Notes: generated from the sequence alone by a model not told the origin. A DNA stretch of 8,929 nucleotides from Stenotrophomonas sp. (GCA_003510825.1 DOKO01000249.1:707-9635); one strand, 5' to 3'; positions 1 through 5,533 are shown, counted from the stretch's first letter. Numbers and translations: made by a program.

Positions 1-1728
1 GCGGCCTTCCAGTTCGGCACCGCGCACGCGGGTCTGGCCCTGCTGGATCGAGAACAGGGTGTGCTGCGGGTCGACGGTGAGCGTGTTGTCCTGCTCGATC
101 TGGTAGGCAGCCGCGGTCAGCAGCAGGCGGCCCCCTTCGGGCTGGTACTTCACGCCGGCCTCGAACTGCTCGCCGGTGGTCGGCACGAACGCGCGGCCTT
201 CGAAGTCGGTGCCGATGGTGGTCTGGAACGACTGCGACCAGCTGACGTAGGGGCTGACGCCGTTGTCGAACAGGTAGTTCACGCCGACCCGGCCGGAGAA
301 CTGGTCATCGCTCTGGTGCGCAGTGCCGGTGCCGCCGATGCGCTGTTCGGTATCGGTGCCGACCCAGTCCTGGCGGCCGGCCAGGGTCACCAGCCAGCGG
401 TCGATGCGGATCTGGTCCTGCAGGTACAGGCCCAGCGTGCCCTGCGTCTGCACCTGCCGCGAGGTGTAGTCGGGCACCTGCACCGGCGCGCCGTACACCG
501 GGTTGTAGGCATCGATGCCGGGGGCGCCGAACAGGAACGCCGAGGCGTAATCGTCGCGTGCGCGGCGGTAGTCCAGCCCGGCCAGCACGGTGTGTTCGAC
601 GCGGCCGCTGTGGAAGCGGAAGGTCAGGTTGTTGTCGATGGACACGCTCTCGGAGGTGTCCATGCGCGGGTAGTAATAGCGCACCAGCTCGGTGCTGTCC
701 GGCGCCACCAGGCCGAACAGGCCCAGGCTGCCGTGGCTGGCATCCACTTCGGCCCAGCTGTAGCGCACGTTCTGGTTGAACACGGTGCCGTCGCCGAAAT
801 CGTGGCGGAACTCATAGCCCAGCGAGGCGGCTTCCTTGGTGTAGTCGTTCACCCCCGGCTCGCCGCTGAAAAAGTGGCGCGAGATGTAGCGGCCGTTGGC
901 GCCGGGCACCACCGTGCCCTGGTAGGGCAGGAAGCCGCCGGTCTCGACCGTGTCGTTCTTCTGGTAGCGGGCCAGCACGGTCAGCGAATTGGCTTCGTCC
1001 GGGGTCCAGGTGATGGACGGCGCGAGGTAGTAGCGGTCGTCATGCACCTGGTCGATGACGTTGTCGCTGTTGCGGGCCAGGCCGACCAGGCGGTACAGCA
1101 CGCTGCCGCTGTCGTTGAGCGCGCCGCCGATGTCGAAGGCGGCCTGCTTCAGGCCATAGTTGCCGACCTGCAGCTCCACTTCCTGCAGCGGGTTGGCGCT
1201 GGGGCGCTTGCTGACGAAGTTGACCAGGCCACCCGGCGGCATCGCGCCGTAGTTGACCGAGGCCGGGCCCTTCAGCACGTCGATGCGTTCAAGGCCATAG
1301 GGCTCGATGCGCGATTCGCCGGTCCAGGTGCCTTCCACCGTCGCCAGGCCATCCAGGTAACGGGCGGGCTTGAAGCCGCGCACCAGCAGCCAGTCGCTGC
1401 GGGTGTCCTCGCCGTACTGGCCGCCCTGGGCGCCGGCGGTGTACCACACCGCTTCCTCCACGCCGTGGATGCCGCGGTCGCGCATCTGCCGGTCGGTGAT
1501 GACCGAGATCGACTGCGGGATCTCGCGCAACGGGGTGTCGGTCTTGGTCGCGCTGCCGCTTTCGGTTGCGATCGGCGCGGTCACCTGCACGGTGTCCAGG
1601 GTGCGCGCCTCATCGGCCTGGGCCACCGCCGGGAGCATGCCGGATGCGGCAACGGCCAGGGCAACCGCGAGGGCGGACAGCGGGGCACGGAACAGGCCGG
1701 TACGGACCGGCAGCGACTGCGTAGACAT
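1..1728 (-). CDS. TonB-dependent siderophore receptor, partial (C-terminal part beyond the left edge)
   Basis: Outer-membrane gated channel that imports a ferric siderophore using TonB-ExbB-ExbD energy. The reading frame is open from the ATG at 1728 to base 1, giving 576 residues; related receptors are roughly 700-800 residues, so the last strands of the barrel are missing. Residues 1-38 form a signal peptide (hydrophobic stretch about 17-36, likely cleavage after AQA at 36-38). A TonB-box-like segment LDTVQVTA lies at 44-51. The plug domain covers about 65-180, with IPQSISVIT (70-78), a VRGF motif (116-119) and ERIDVLKGPASVNYG (147-161) followed by PPGGLVNFVSKRP (164-176), typical of the ferrichrome/ferrioxamine-like siderophore receptor family. 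The rest is aromatic-rich beta-barrel sequence. A Fur-box-like site lies 53-71 bp upstream. The Shine-Dalgarno is weak (GGA only), but the signal peptide supports this start. The siderophore transported cannot be told from the sequence. Confidence 0.93.
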   Translation of the reverse strand, partial: MSTQSLPVRTGLFRAPLSALAVALAVAASGMLPAVAQADEARTLDTVQVTAPIATESGSATKTDTPLREIPQSISVITDRQMRDRGIHGVEEAVWYTAGAQGGQYGEDTRSDWLLVRGFKPARYLDGLATVEGTWTGESRIEPYGLERIDVLKGPASVNYGAMPPGGLVNFVSKRPSANPLQEVELQVGNYGLKQAAFDIGGALNDSGSVLYRLVGLARNSDNVIDQVHDDRYYLAPSITWTPDEANSLTVLARYQKNDTVETGGFLPYQGTVVPGANGRYISRHFFSGEPGVNDYTKEAASLGYEFRHDFGDGTVFNQNVRYSWAEVDASHGSLGLFGLVAPDSTELVRYYYPRMDTSESVSIDNNLTFRFHSGRVEHTVLAGLDYRRARDDYASAFLFGAPGIDAYNPVYGAPVQVPDYTSRQVQTQGTLGLYLQDQIRIDRWLVTLAGRQDWVGTDTEQRIGGTGTAHQSDDQFSGRVGVNYLFDNGVSPYVSWSQSFQTTIGTDFEGRAFVPTTGEQFEAGVKYQPEGGRLLLTAAAYQIEQDNTLTVDPQHTLFSIQQGQTRVRGAELEGR

Positions 1729-1780
1729 GGGCGGATCCAGGGCCGGGAAGGGGCGCGCCACACGCGAGTGAGAAACGCCT

Positions 1781-1799
1781 GCGTATGGTAATCATTGAC
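1781..1799 (-). promoter_or_regulatory. Putative Fur box upstream of the TonB-dependent receptor
   Basis: The plus-strand bases gcgtatggtaatcattgac match the classical 19-bp Fur consensus gataatgataatcattatc at 13 of 19 positions by hand alignment, including an unbroken GTAATCATT-like core. The site lies 53-71 bp upstream of the receptor start codon, where a promoter would be expected. Iron-Fur repression of a siderophore receptor is well established for this family; binding here is inferred. The minus-strand hexamer TACCAT inside the site (1786-1791) could act as a -10 element, but I see no convincing -35. Confidence 0.55.
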
Positions 1800-1858
1800 A
1801 TCTGGCCCCGCCAGCGACCGCCATTCAGCCGTCCCGGCAGGCGCGCGGCCCGGCTGGC

Positions 1859-1887
1859 TTGGGCTTTGCCGCGCGCTGGTTTAAGAT
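1859..1887 (+). promoter_or_regulatory. Candidate sigma70-type promoter for thrS
   Basis: TTGGGC (1859-1864) and TAAGAT (1882-1887) are separated by exactly 17 nt and match the -35 and -10 consensus hexamers at 3 and 4 of 6 positions. Transcription would start near 1893-1895 and give a leader of about 195 nt before thrS, long enough to contain the leader peptide and attenuator hairpins described below. The call rests on spacing and position only. Confidence 0.42.
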
Positions 1888-1947
1888 CGACGCAGAACCC
1901 TGACTGGAACAAGGTGGCCCGCGCCCAGCGCCGGCCGAGCGTGCGAC

Positions 1948-1974
1948 ATGAGCACTACCACCGCCCACCGCTGA
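1948..1974 (+). CDS. Predicted threonine leader peptide of thrS (MSTTTAHR)
   Basis: ATG AGC ACT ACC ACC GCC CAC CGC TGA encodes an 8-residue peptide with three consecutive Thr codons, placed 114 bp before the thrS start and 27 nt before a terminator hairpin. Three adjacent codons for the very amino acid charged by the downstream synthetase is the hallmark of attenuation leader peptides such as ThrL and PheM. The ribosome site is weak: GAG at 1937-1939 with an 8-nt spacer. The peptide probably has no function beyond the act of translation. Because the ORF is short, chance occurrence cannot be excluded from one sequence; conservation of the Thr run across relatives would settle it. Confidence 0.68.
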   Translation: MSTTTAHR

Positions 1975-1999
1975 CCTGCCCCCGAAGGCCCTGTTCCGC

Positions 2000-2022
2000 A
2001 GGCGCCCTCGCGGCGCTTTTTT
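2000..2022 (+). terminator. Intrinsic terminator within the thrS leader (attenuator)
   Basis: The stem GCGCC (2002-2006) with GGCGC (2012-2016), extended by the G2001-T2017 wobble and A2000-T2018 pairs, has a CTCGC loop and is followed by six T (2017-2022). It lies after the leader peptide ORF and before thrS on the same strand, so it would cut transcription of thrS rather than end an upstream gene; the upstream gene is divergent and needs no terminator here. That placement is the main argument for a conditional terminator. Confidence 0.72.
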
Positions 2023-2053
2023 ATTGCCCGGGCACCGCCCGGAACGCTTTCCA

Positions 2054-2069
2054 GCCCGCCCGAGCGGGC
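2054..2069 (+). other. Hairpin just upstream of the thrS ribosome binding site
   Basis: GCCCGC (2054-2059) and GCGGGC (2064-2069) form a perfect 6-bp GC stem with a CCGA loop, 7 nt before the GAAG Shine-Dalgarno (2077-2080). It follows another 6-bp hairpin (CCGGGC 2028-2033 with GCCCGG 2037-2042). E. coli ThrRS represses its own translation by binding leader stem-loops that mimic tRNA-Thr. No anticodon-like CGU loop is visible here, so that role is not supported; it may only shape ribosome access. Confidence 0.4.
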
Positions 2070-2088
2070 CCCGCACGAAGCCATTGCG

Positions 2089-3990
2089 ATGATCAATATC
2101 ACCCTTCCCGACGGCAGCCGCCGCGAATTCGAAAATCCCGTCAGCGTCATGGACGTCGCCCAGTCGATCGGCGCCGGCCTCGCCAAGGCCACCATCGCCG
2201 GTGCCGTCGATGGCGTGCTGGTCGATGCCAGTGACGTCATCGACCACGATGCCAGCCTGCGCATCATCACCGCCAAGGACGAGGAGGGCGTGGAAATCAT
2301 CCGCCACTCCTGCGCCCACCTGGTCGGCCACGCCGTCAAGCAGCTGTACCCGGACGTGAAGATGGTCATCGGCCCGGTCATCGCCGAGGGCTTCTACTAC
2401 GACATCTATTCCGAGCGCCCGTTCACGCCGGAAGACATGGCCGCCATCGAGAAGCGCATGGGCGAGCTGATCGCCCAGGACTACGACGTCATCAAGAAGG
2501 TGACGCCGCGCGCTGAAGTGGTCGAGATCTTCAAGGCCCGTGGCGAGGACTACAAGCTGCGCCTGATCGAGGACATGTCCGACGACATCCAGGCGATGGG
2601 CATGTACTACCACCAGGAATACGTGGACATGTGCCGCGGCCCGCACGTGCCGAACACGCGCTTCCTGAAGGCCTTCAAGCTGACCCGCATTTCCGGCGCC
2701 TACTGGCGTGGCGATGCGCAGAACGAACAGCTGCAGCGCATCTACGGCACCGCCTGGGCCGACAAGAAGCAGCTCGAGGCGTACATCAAGCGCATCGAAG
2801 AAGCCGAAATGCGCGACCACCGCCGCATCGGCAAGCAGCAGGACCTGTTCCACCTGCAGGAAGAGGCCCCGGGCCTGGTGTTCTGGCACCCCAAGGGCTG
2901 GGCGCTGTGGCAGGTGGTCGAGCAGTACATGCGCAAGGTCTACCGCAGCAGCGGCTACGGCGAAGTGCGCTGCCCGCAGATCCTGGACGTGAGCCTGTGG
3001 AAGAAATCCGGCCACTGGGACAACTACCAGGACAACATGTTCTTCACCGAATCGGAGAAGCGCACCTACGCGGTCAAGCCGATGAACTGCCCGGGCCATG
3101 TCCAGGTGTTCAACCAGGGCCTGCACAGCTACCGCGACCTGCCGATCCGCTACGGTGAGTTCGGTTCCTGCCACCGCAACGAGCCGTCCGGCGCGCTGCA
3201 CGGCATCCTGCGCGTGCGTGGTTTCACCCAGGACGATGGCCATGTGTTCTGCACCGAGAACCAGATCGAATCGGAAGTGACCGCGTTCCACCAGCAGGCG
3301 CTGGCGGTCTACCAGCACTTCGGTTTCGACGAGATCCAGATCAAGATCGCCCTGCGCCCGGAATCGCGCCTGGGTGACGACGCCACCTGGGACAAGGCCG
3401 AAGGTGCGCTGCGCTCGGCGCTGACCGCCTGTGGCGTGGAATGGCAGGAGCTGCCGGGCGAGGGCGCCTTCTACGGCCCGAAGATCGAGTACCACCTGAA
3501 GGACGCGATCGGCCGTACCTGGCAGCTGGGCACGATGCAGGTCGACTTCATGATGCCGGGCCGCCTGGGCGCCGAGTACGTGGACGAAAACAGCCAGAAG
3601 AAGCACCCGGTCATGCTGCACCGGGCCATCGTCGGCTCGATGGAGCGCTTCCTGGGCATCCTGATCGAGCACCATGCCGGCCAGTTCCCGGCCTGGCTGG
3701 CGCCGACCCAGGTGGTGGTGGCCAACATCACCGACGCCCAGGCTGAATACGTCGCAGGTGTGACCAAGACCCTTGCGGAGCAAGGCTTCCGCGTCAGCTC
3801 CGATTTGCGTAACGAGAAGATCGGCTATAAAATCCGCGAGCATACGTTGCAGCGCGTGCCTTACCTGCTGGTCATCGGTGACCGCGAGAAGGAAAATGGA
3901 GCTGTGGCGGTGCGTACGCGTTCTGGCGAAGACCTTGGCAGCATGAGCCTGCAGGCCTTCATCGAGCGGCTCCAGGCCGAGGGCGCGTAA
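2089..3990 (+). CDS. thrS: Threonyl-tRNA synthetase (class II)
   Basis: Cytoplasmic enzyme that joins threonine to tRNA-Thr using ATP and hydrolyses mischarged Ser-tRNA-Thr. It has 633 residues (E. coli enzyme 642). Order: TGS domain about 1-62; editing domain about 63-225 with the catalytic set H73, H77, C182 and H186; class II catalytic core about 240-530; anticodon-binding domain about 535-633. The zinc ligands that read threonine are C334, H385 and H511, and the ATP-binding motif 2 arginine is R363, all at the E. coli numbering. Motif 3 follows H511 (GSMERFLGILIEH). The start ATG is preceded by GAAG with an 8-nt spacer and gives the expected MINITLPDG N-terminus. It is first in a run of translation genes and sits behind a predicted threonine attenuator. 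Complete and apparently functional. Confidence 0.98.
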   Translation: MINITLPDGSRREFENPVSVMDVAQSIGAGLAKATIAGAVDGVLVDASDVIDHDASLRIITAKDEEGVEIIRHSCAHLVGHAVKQLYPDVKMVIGPVIAEGFYYDIYSERPFTPEDMAAIEKRMGELIAQDYDVIKKVTPRAEVVEIFKARGEDYKLRLIEDMSDDIQAMGMYYHQEYVDMCRGPHVPNTRFLKAFKLTRISGAYWRGDAQNEQLQRIYGTAWADKKQLEAYIKRIEEAEMRDHRRIGKQQDLFHLQEEAPGLVFWHPKGWALWQVVEQYMRKVYRSSGYGEVRCPQILDVSLWKKSGHWDNYQDNMFFTESEKRTYAVKPMNCPGHVQVFNQGLHSYRDLPIRYGEFGSCHRNEPSGALHGILRVRGFTQDDGHVFCTENQIESEVTAFHQQALAVYQHFGFDEIQIKIALRPESRLGDDATWDKAEGALRSALTACGVEWQELPGEGAFYGPKIEYHLKDAIGRTWQLGTMQVDFMMPGRLGAEYVDENSQKKHPVMLHRAIVGSMERFLGILIEHHAGQFPAWLAPTQVVVANITDAQAEYVAGVTKTLAEQGFRVSSDLRNEKIGYKIREHTLQRVPYLLVIGDREKENGAVAVRTRSGEDLGSMSLQAFIERLQAEGA

Positions 3991-3998
3991 GCAAAGGT

Positions 3999-4028
3999 CC
4001 GGTCCGGGCGCACAGGCACCCGGACCGG
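3999..4028 (+). other. Strong hairpin in the thrS-infC gap
   Basis: CCGGTCCGGG (3999-4008) and CCCGGACCGG (4019-4028) are perfect inverted repeats, giving a 10-bp stem with a 10-nt loop. It starts 8 nt after the thrS stop and ends 12 nt before the infC Shine-Dalgarno. There is no T-run after it, so it is not a standard intrinsic terminator. It may stabilise or mark a cleavage site in the thrS-infC transcript, or modulate infC translation. Confidence 0.65.
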
Positions 4029-4040
4029 TTCGATACCCTT

Positions 4041-4056
4041 GGGAGAACGTAATATC
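4041..4056 (+). promoter_or_regulatory. infC ribosome binding site and non-canonical ATC start
   Basis: GGGAG (4041-4045) is followed by an 8-nt spacer and ATC (4054-4056). This places the rare start codon in the ideal position and decides the infC start. An abnormal AUN codon is the feature through which IF3 limits its own synthesis in E. coli. Confidence 0.85.
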
Positions 4057-4581
4057 AGCACCCCTGACAACAAACAGAACCGCAAGAATCAGGAAATCCG
4101 GGTGCCGCGCGTCCGCGTGATCGGCAGTGACGGAGAAATGATCGGCGTGTTGTCGCGCGACGAAGCGCTGTCCATGGCCGAAGATGAAGGCCTGGACCTG
4201 GTTGAAATCCAGCCGCAGGCCGATCCGCCGGTCTGCAAGATCATGGATTTCGGCAAGTTCAAGTTCGAAGCGCAGAAGAAGGCCAGCGAGGCCAAGAAGA
4301 AGACCAAGCAGGTCGAGATCAAGGAAGTGAAGTTCCGTCCGGTCACGGACGAGGGCGACTACCAGATCAAGCTGCGCAAGATGCGCGGTTTCCTTGAGGA
4401 AGGCGACAAGATCAAGGTCAACATCCGCTTCCGTGGCCGTGAAATGAGCCACCAGGAACTGGGTCGCGAGATGGCCAACCGGATCGAGACCGATCTGGGC
4501 GAGGACATCGTCATCGAATCCCGTCCGCGCCTGGAAGGGCGTCAGATGGTCATGATGATCGCGCCGAAGAAGAAGACCTGA
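4054..4581 (+). CDS. infC: Translation initiation factor IF-3, ATC start codon
   Basis: IF3 binds the 30S subunit, keeps it apart from 50S, and checks start-codon and initiator-tRNA pairing. The protein has 175 residues (E. coli 180): N-terminal domain about 1-75 with the IF3 signature around FGKFKFE, a Lys-rich linker helix (KKASEAKKKTKQ), and a C-terminal domain with RFRGREMSHQELG and a terminal MIAPKKKT. The start is chosen at ATC 4054, because GGGAG (4041-4045) stands 8 nt ahead and the product then begins with STPDNKQNRKNQEIR after the initiator residue, as I recall for xanthomonad IF3. No ATG is available upstream in frame; the in-frame TTG at 4039 overlaps the Shine-Dalgarno itself. 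E. coli infC uses AUU, and IF3 discriminates against such codons, giving autoregulation; the same is expected here. It follows thrS by 63 nt with no terminator between them, so co-transcription is likely. Confidence 0.95.
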   Translation: MSTPDNKQNRKNQEIRVPRVRVIGSDGEMIGVLSRDEALSMAEDEGLDLVEIQPQADPPVCKIMDFGKFKFEAQKKASEAKKKTKQVEIKEVKFRPVTDEGDYQIKLRKMRGFLEEGDKIKVNIRFRGREMSHQELGREMANRIETDLGEDIVIESRPRLEGRQMVMMIAPKKKT

Positions 4582-4629
4582 GGCCTGCAGGGCTGCCTTT
4601 CGGGGCGCCTGGCTGAATGGTTCGGGGTG

Positions 4630-4659
4630 AAGGGGCGCCATTGGCGTCCCTTTGCTTTT
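4630..4659 (+). terminator. Putative intrinsic terminator between infC and rpmI
   Basis: AAGGGGCGCC (4630-4639) pairs with GGCGTCCCTT (4643-4652) around an ATT loop: ten pairs including one G-T wobble. It is followed by TTTGCTTTT (4651-4659), a broken T-tract. It could end thrS-infC transcription or act as a partial or conditional terminator ahead of rpmI-rplT. A second hairpin immediately downstream reuses its T-tract (see next entry). Confidence 0.6.
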
Positions 4660-4675
4660 GCAGCAGGATGCAAAA
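4656..4675 (+). other. Second hairpin recapturing the infC terminator T-tract
   Basis: TTTTGCA (4656-4662) and TGCAAAA (4669-4675) form a perfect 7-bp stem with a GCAGGA loop. Its 5' arm contains the last four T of the preceding terminator. Either it is a weak extra structure, or it modulates termination or transcript 3'-end processing before rpmI. Confidence 0.45.
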
Positions 4676-4691
4676 AGGGTTGCAGGGGCTG

Positions 4692-4718
4692 GTGACAGGG
4701 CGGTTTTGCCTGTATCAT
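4692..4718 (+). promoter_or_regulatory. Candidate promoter for rpmI-rplT
   Basis: GTGACA (4692-4697, 5 of 6 to TTGACA) and TATCAT (4713-4718, 5 of 6 to TATAAT) are separated by 15 nt, shorter than the 17-nt optimum. It lies just after the infC terminator candidate and about 118 nt before the rpmI start. The leader it would make contains hairpins CGACCC/GGGTCG (4727-4732 with 4742-4747) and GTGGC/GCCAC (4775-4779 with 4784-4788). Confidence 0.38.
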
Positions 4719-4835
4719 GCCCGGCTCGACCCACCCAGGACGGGTCGTACGCCGATCATGGCAGGACGGAAAGAGTGGCCACGGCCACCGCCAGATCAGT
4801 CAGAAACCAGGGTCACCCCCATCAAGGACATTGCA

Positions 4836-5033
4836 ATGCCCAAGATCAAGACCAACCGGGCAGCGGCCAAGCGTTTCCGCAAGACCGCCTCGGGCAAGTA
4901 CAAGTGCGGCCACGCCAACCGTAGCCACATCCTCACGAAGAAAGCGACCAAGCGTAAGCGTAATCTGCGTCAGACGGGCCATGTCCGTGCAGAAGACGCA
5001 GGCCGTCTGGACCGCATGCTCCCTTACCTCTGA
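4836..5033 (+). CDS. rpmI: 50S ribosomal protein L35
   Basis: Small basic protein of the large ribosomal subunit. It has 65 residues, the usual length, starting MPKIKTNRAAAKRFRKT and containing the L35 signature region GKYKCGHANRSHILTKK; it ends RLDRMLPYL. AAGGA (4824-4828) stands 7 nt before the ATG. Longer in-frame extensions upstream are not real, since the protein is full length from this ATG. In E. coli, L20 represses rpmI translation and, through coupling, rplT. The 254-bp gap before rpmI here contains several hairpins that could serve the same purpose, but I cannot identify an L20-binding fold by eye. Confidence 0.97.
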   Translation: MPKIKTNRAAAKRFRKTASGKYKCGHANRSHILTKKATKRKRNLRQTGHVRAEDAGRLDRMLPYL

Positions 5034-5044
5034 GGAACTGAAAA

Positions 5045-5404
5045 ATGGCACGAGTTAAGCGTGGCGTACAGGCGCGTCGCCGCCACAAGAAAATCCTTGA
5101 TCTGGCGAAGGGCTACTACAATGCCCGTCGCAAGGTCTTCCGCGTCGCCAAGCAGGCGGTCATCAAGGCACAGCAGTACGCCTACATCGGCCGTAAGCAG
5201 AAGAAGCGCAATTTCCGTTCGCTGTGGATCACCCGTATCAATGCGGCTGCCCGCATCAACGGCCTGAGCTACAGCCGCTTCATGAACGGCCTGCTGAAGG
5301 CCGGCATCACCCTGGACCGTAAGGTCCTGGCTGATATCGCCGTGCACGACGCAGCTGGTTTTGCTGCACTGGCCGAAAAGGCCAAGGGCGCACTGGCGGC
5401 ATAA
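5045..5404 (+). CDS. rplT: 50S ribosomal protein L20
   Basis: Large-subunit assembly protein that binds 23S rRNA, and a known autogenous repressor of the rpmI-rplT unit in E. coli. The product is 119 residues, the normal length, with the basic N-terminal tail MARVKRGVQARRRHKKILDL, then YIGRKQKKRNFRSLWITRINAA and the globular C-terminal half (SYSRFMNGLLKAGI, KVLADIA). The start lies 11 nt after the rpmI stop, and its Shine-Dalgarno GAGGA (5032-5036) overlaps the rpmI TGA, so translation of the two genes is probably coupled. The stop codon TAA at 5402-5404 abuts the first copy of a direct repeat that forms part of a possible pheST switch. Confidence 0.98.
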   Translation: MARVKRGVQARRRHKKILDLAKGYYNARRKVFRVAKQAVIKAQQYAYIGRKQKKRNFRSLWITRINAAARINGLSYSRFMNGLLKAGITLDRKVLADIAVHDAAGFAALAEKAKGALAA

Positions 5405-5471
5405 GTCCTTCCCGATGCCGTTGCCGTTCAACGGGAACGGTGTCAGGTAGAGGCAATGCATGGGGAAGGGC
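5405..5471 (+). promoter_or_regulatory. Possible antiterminator region ahead of pheST
   Basis: AAGTCCTTCCC occurs at 5403-5413 and again at 5474-5484, inside the 3' arm of the terminator. The first copy can therefore pair with the terminator's 5' arm: CCTTCCC (5407-5413) with GGGAAGG (5463-5469), extended by T5406-G5470 and G5405-C5471. Inside the loop are two competing 6-bp stems, CCGTTG/CAACGG (5418-5423 with 5429-5434) and CCGTTC/GAACGG (5424-5429 with 5435-5440). A short ORF, MPLPFNGNGVR (5415-5450), has one Phe codon only, so it is a weak candidate for a PheM-like leader. Confidence 0.42.
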
Positions 5472-5495
5472 GCAAGTCCTTCCCCATTCTTTTTT
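5460..5495 (+). terminator. Strong intrinsic terminator between rplT and pheS
   Basis: ATGGGGAAGG (5460-5469) and CCTTCCCCAT (5478-5487) form a perfect 10-bp stem with an 8-nt loop, followed by TC and six T (5490-5495). It is the clearest terminator in the window. It could simply end rpmI-rplT transcription, but I see no good promoter in the GC-rich 106 bp between it and pheS. Some read-through into pheST is therefore likely, and an attenuator role is possible. Confidence 0.85.
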
Positions 5496-5496
5496 G

Positions 5497-5533
5497 GGTC
5501 CCGGCAACGCCGCAGGCGCGCGGTGCGGGGACC
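5497..5533 (+). other. GC-rich hairpin in the pheS 5' untranslated region
   Basis: GGTCCC (5497-5502) pairs with GGGACC (5528-5533), enclosing a small CGCC-GCA-GGCG hairpin (5508-5518). There is no T-tract, so it is not a terminator. The remainder up to the pheS start shows no promoter-like hexamers that I would call. Confidence 0.35.

Larger units (their letters stand above)
1894..2088 (+). promoter_or_regulatory. thrS leader: predicted threonine-responsive transcription attenuator
   Basis: The leader contains, in order: a 5' hairpin (1916-1919 and 1921-1924 with 1928-1931 and 1933-1936, one C-C mismatch, loop CCA); an 8-codon ORF with three Thr codons (1948-1974); an antiterminator candidate (GGC 1987-1989 and CCTG 1990-1993 pairing with CAGG 1999-2002 and GCC 2004-2006, bulged C2003); and an overlapping terminator (GCGCC 2002-2006 with GGCGC 2012-2016, then T2017-T2022). 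Antiterminator and terminator share 2000-2006, so they cannot coexist. A ribosome held on the Thr codons would leave 1987 onward free for the antiterminator. One reaching the stop codon at 1972-1974 would cover or approach the antiterminator's 5' arm and let the terminator form. Two more hairpins follow (2028-2042, 2054-2069). Architecture is seen in the sequence; mechanism is inferred from known amino-acid attenuators. Confidence 0.7.

Noticed and set aside
61..1791. 576-codon plus-strand ORF opposite the TonB-dependent receptor
   Set aside because: It lies wholly antisense to a receptor with clear signal peptide, TonB box and plug motifs, and its Val/Ala/Gly/His/Arg-rich product has no family features; a high-GC shadow.
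1866..1871. TTGCCG as the -35 of the thrS promoter
   Set aside because: Only 10 nt from the TAAGAT -10 candidate, too close; TTGGGC at 1859-1864 has the correct 17-nt spacing.
1785..2234. 149-codon plus-strand ORF across the thrS leader
   Set aside because: Overlaps the thrS start in another frame, crosses the attenuator and starts inside the Fur-box region; no protein-like features.
4039..4053. TTG start adding five residues to infC
   Set aside because: The TTG overlaps the GGGAG that is the obvious Shine-Dalgarno for ATC 4054, and has no ribosome site of its own.
1825..4734. 969-codon minus-strand ORF spanning thrS and infC
   Set aside because: Antisense to two unmistakable conserved genes. 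Long stop-free antisense frames are expected with GC-rich third positions, and the composition (Leu, Val, Asp, Gln and His rich) looks like a reverse-frame translation.
4617..4835. N-terminal extension of rpmI to a 138-residue protein
   Set aside because: The extension covers a terminator-like hairpin and a promoter candidate. L35 is full length from ATG 4836, which has a good Shine-Dalgarno.
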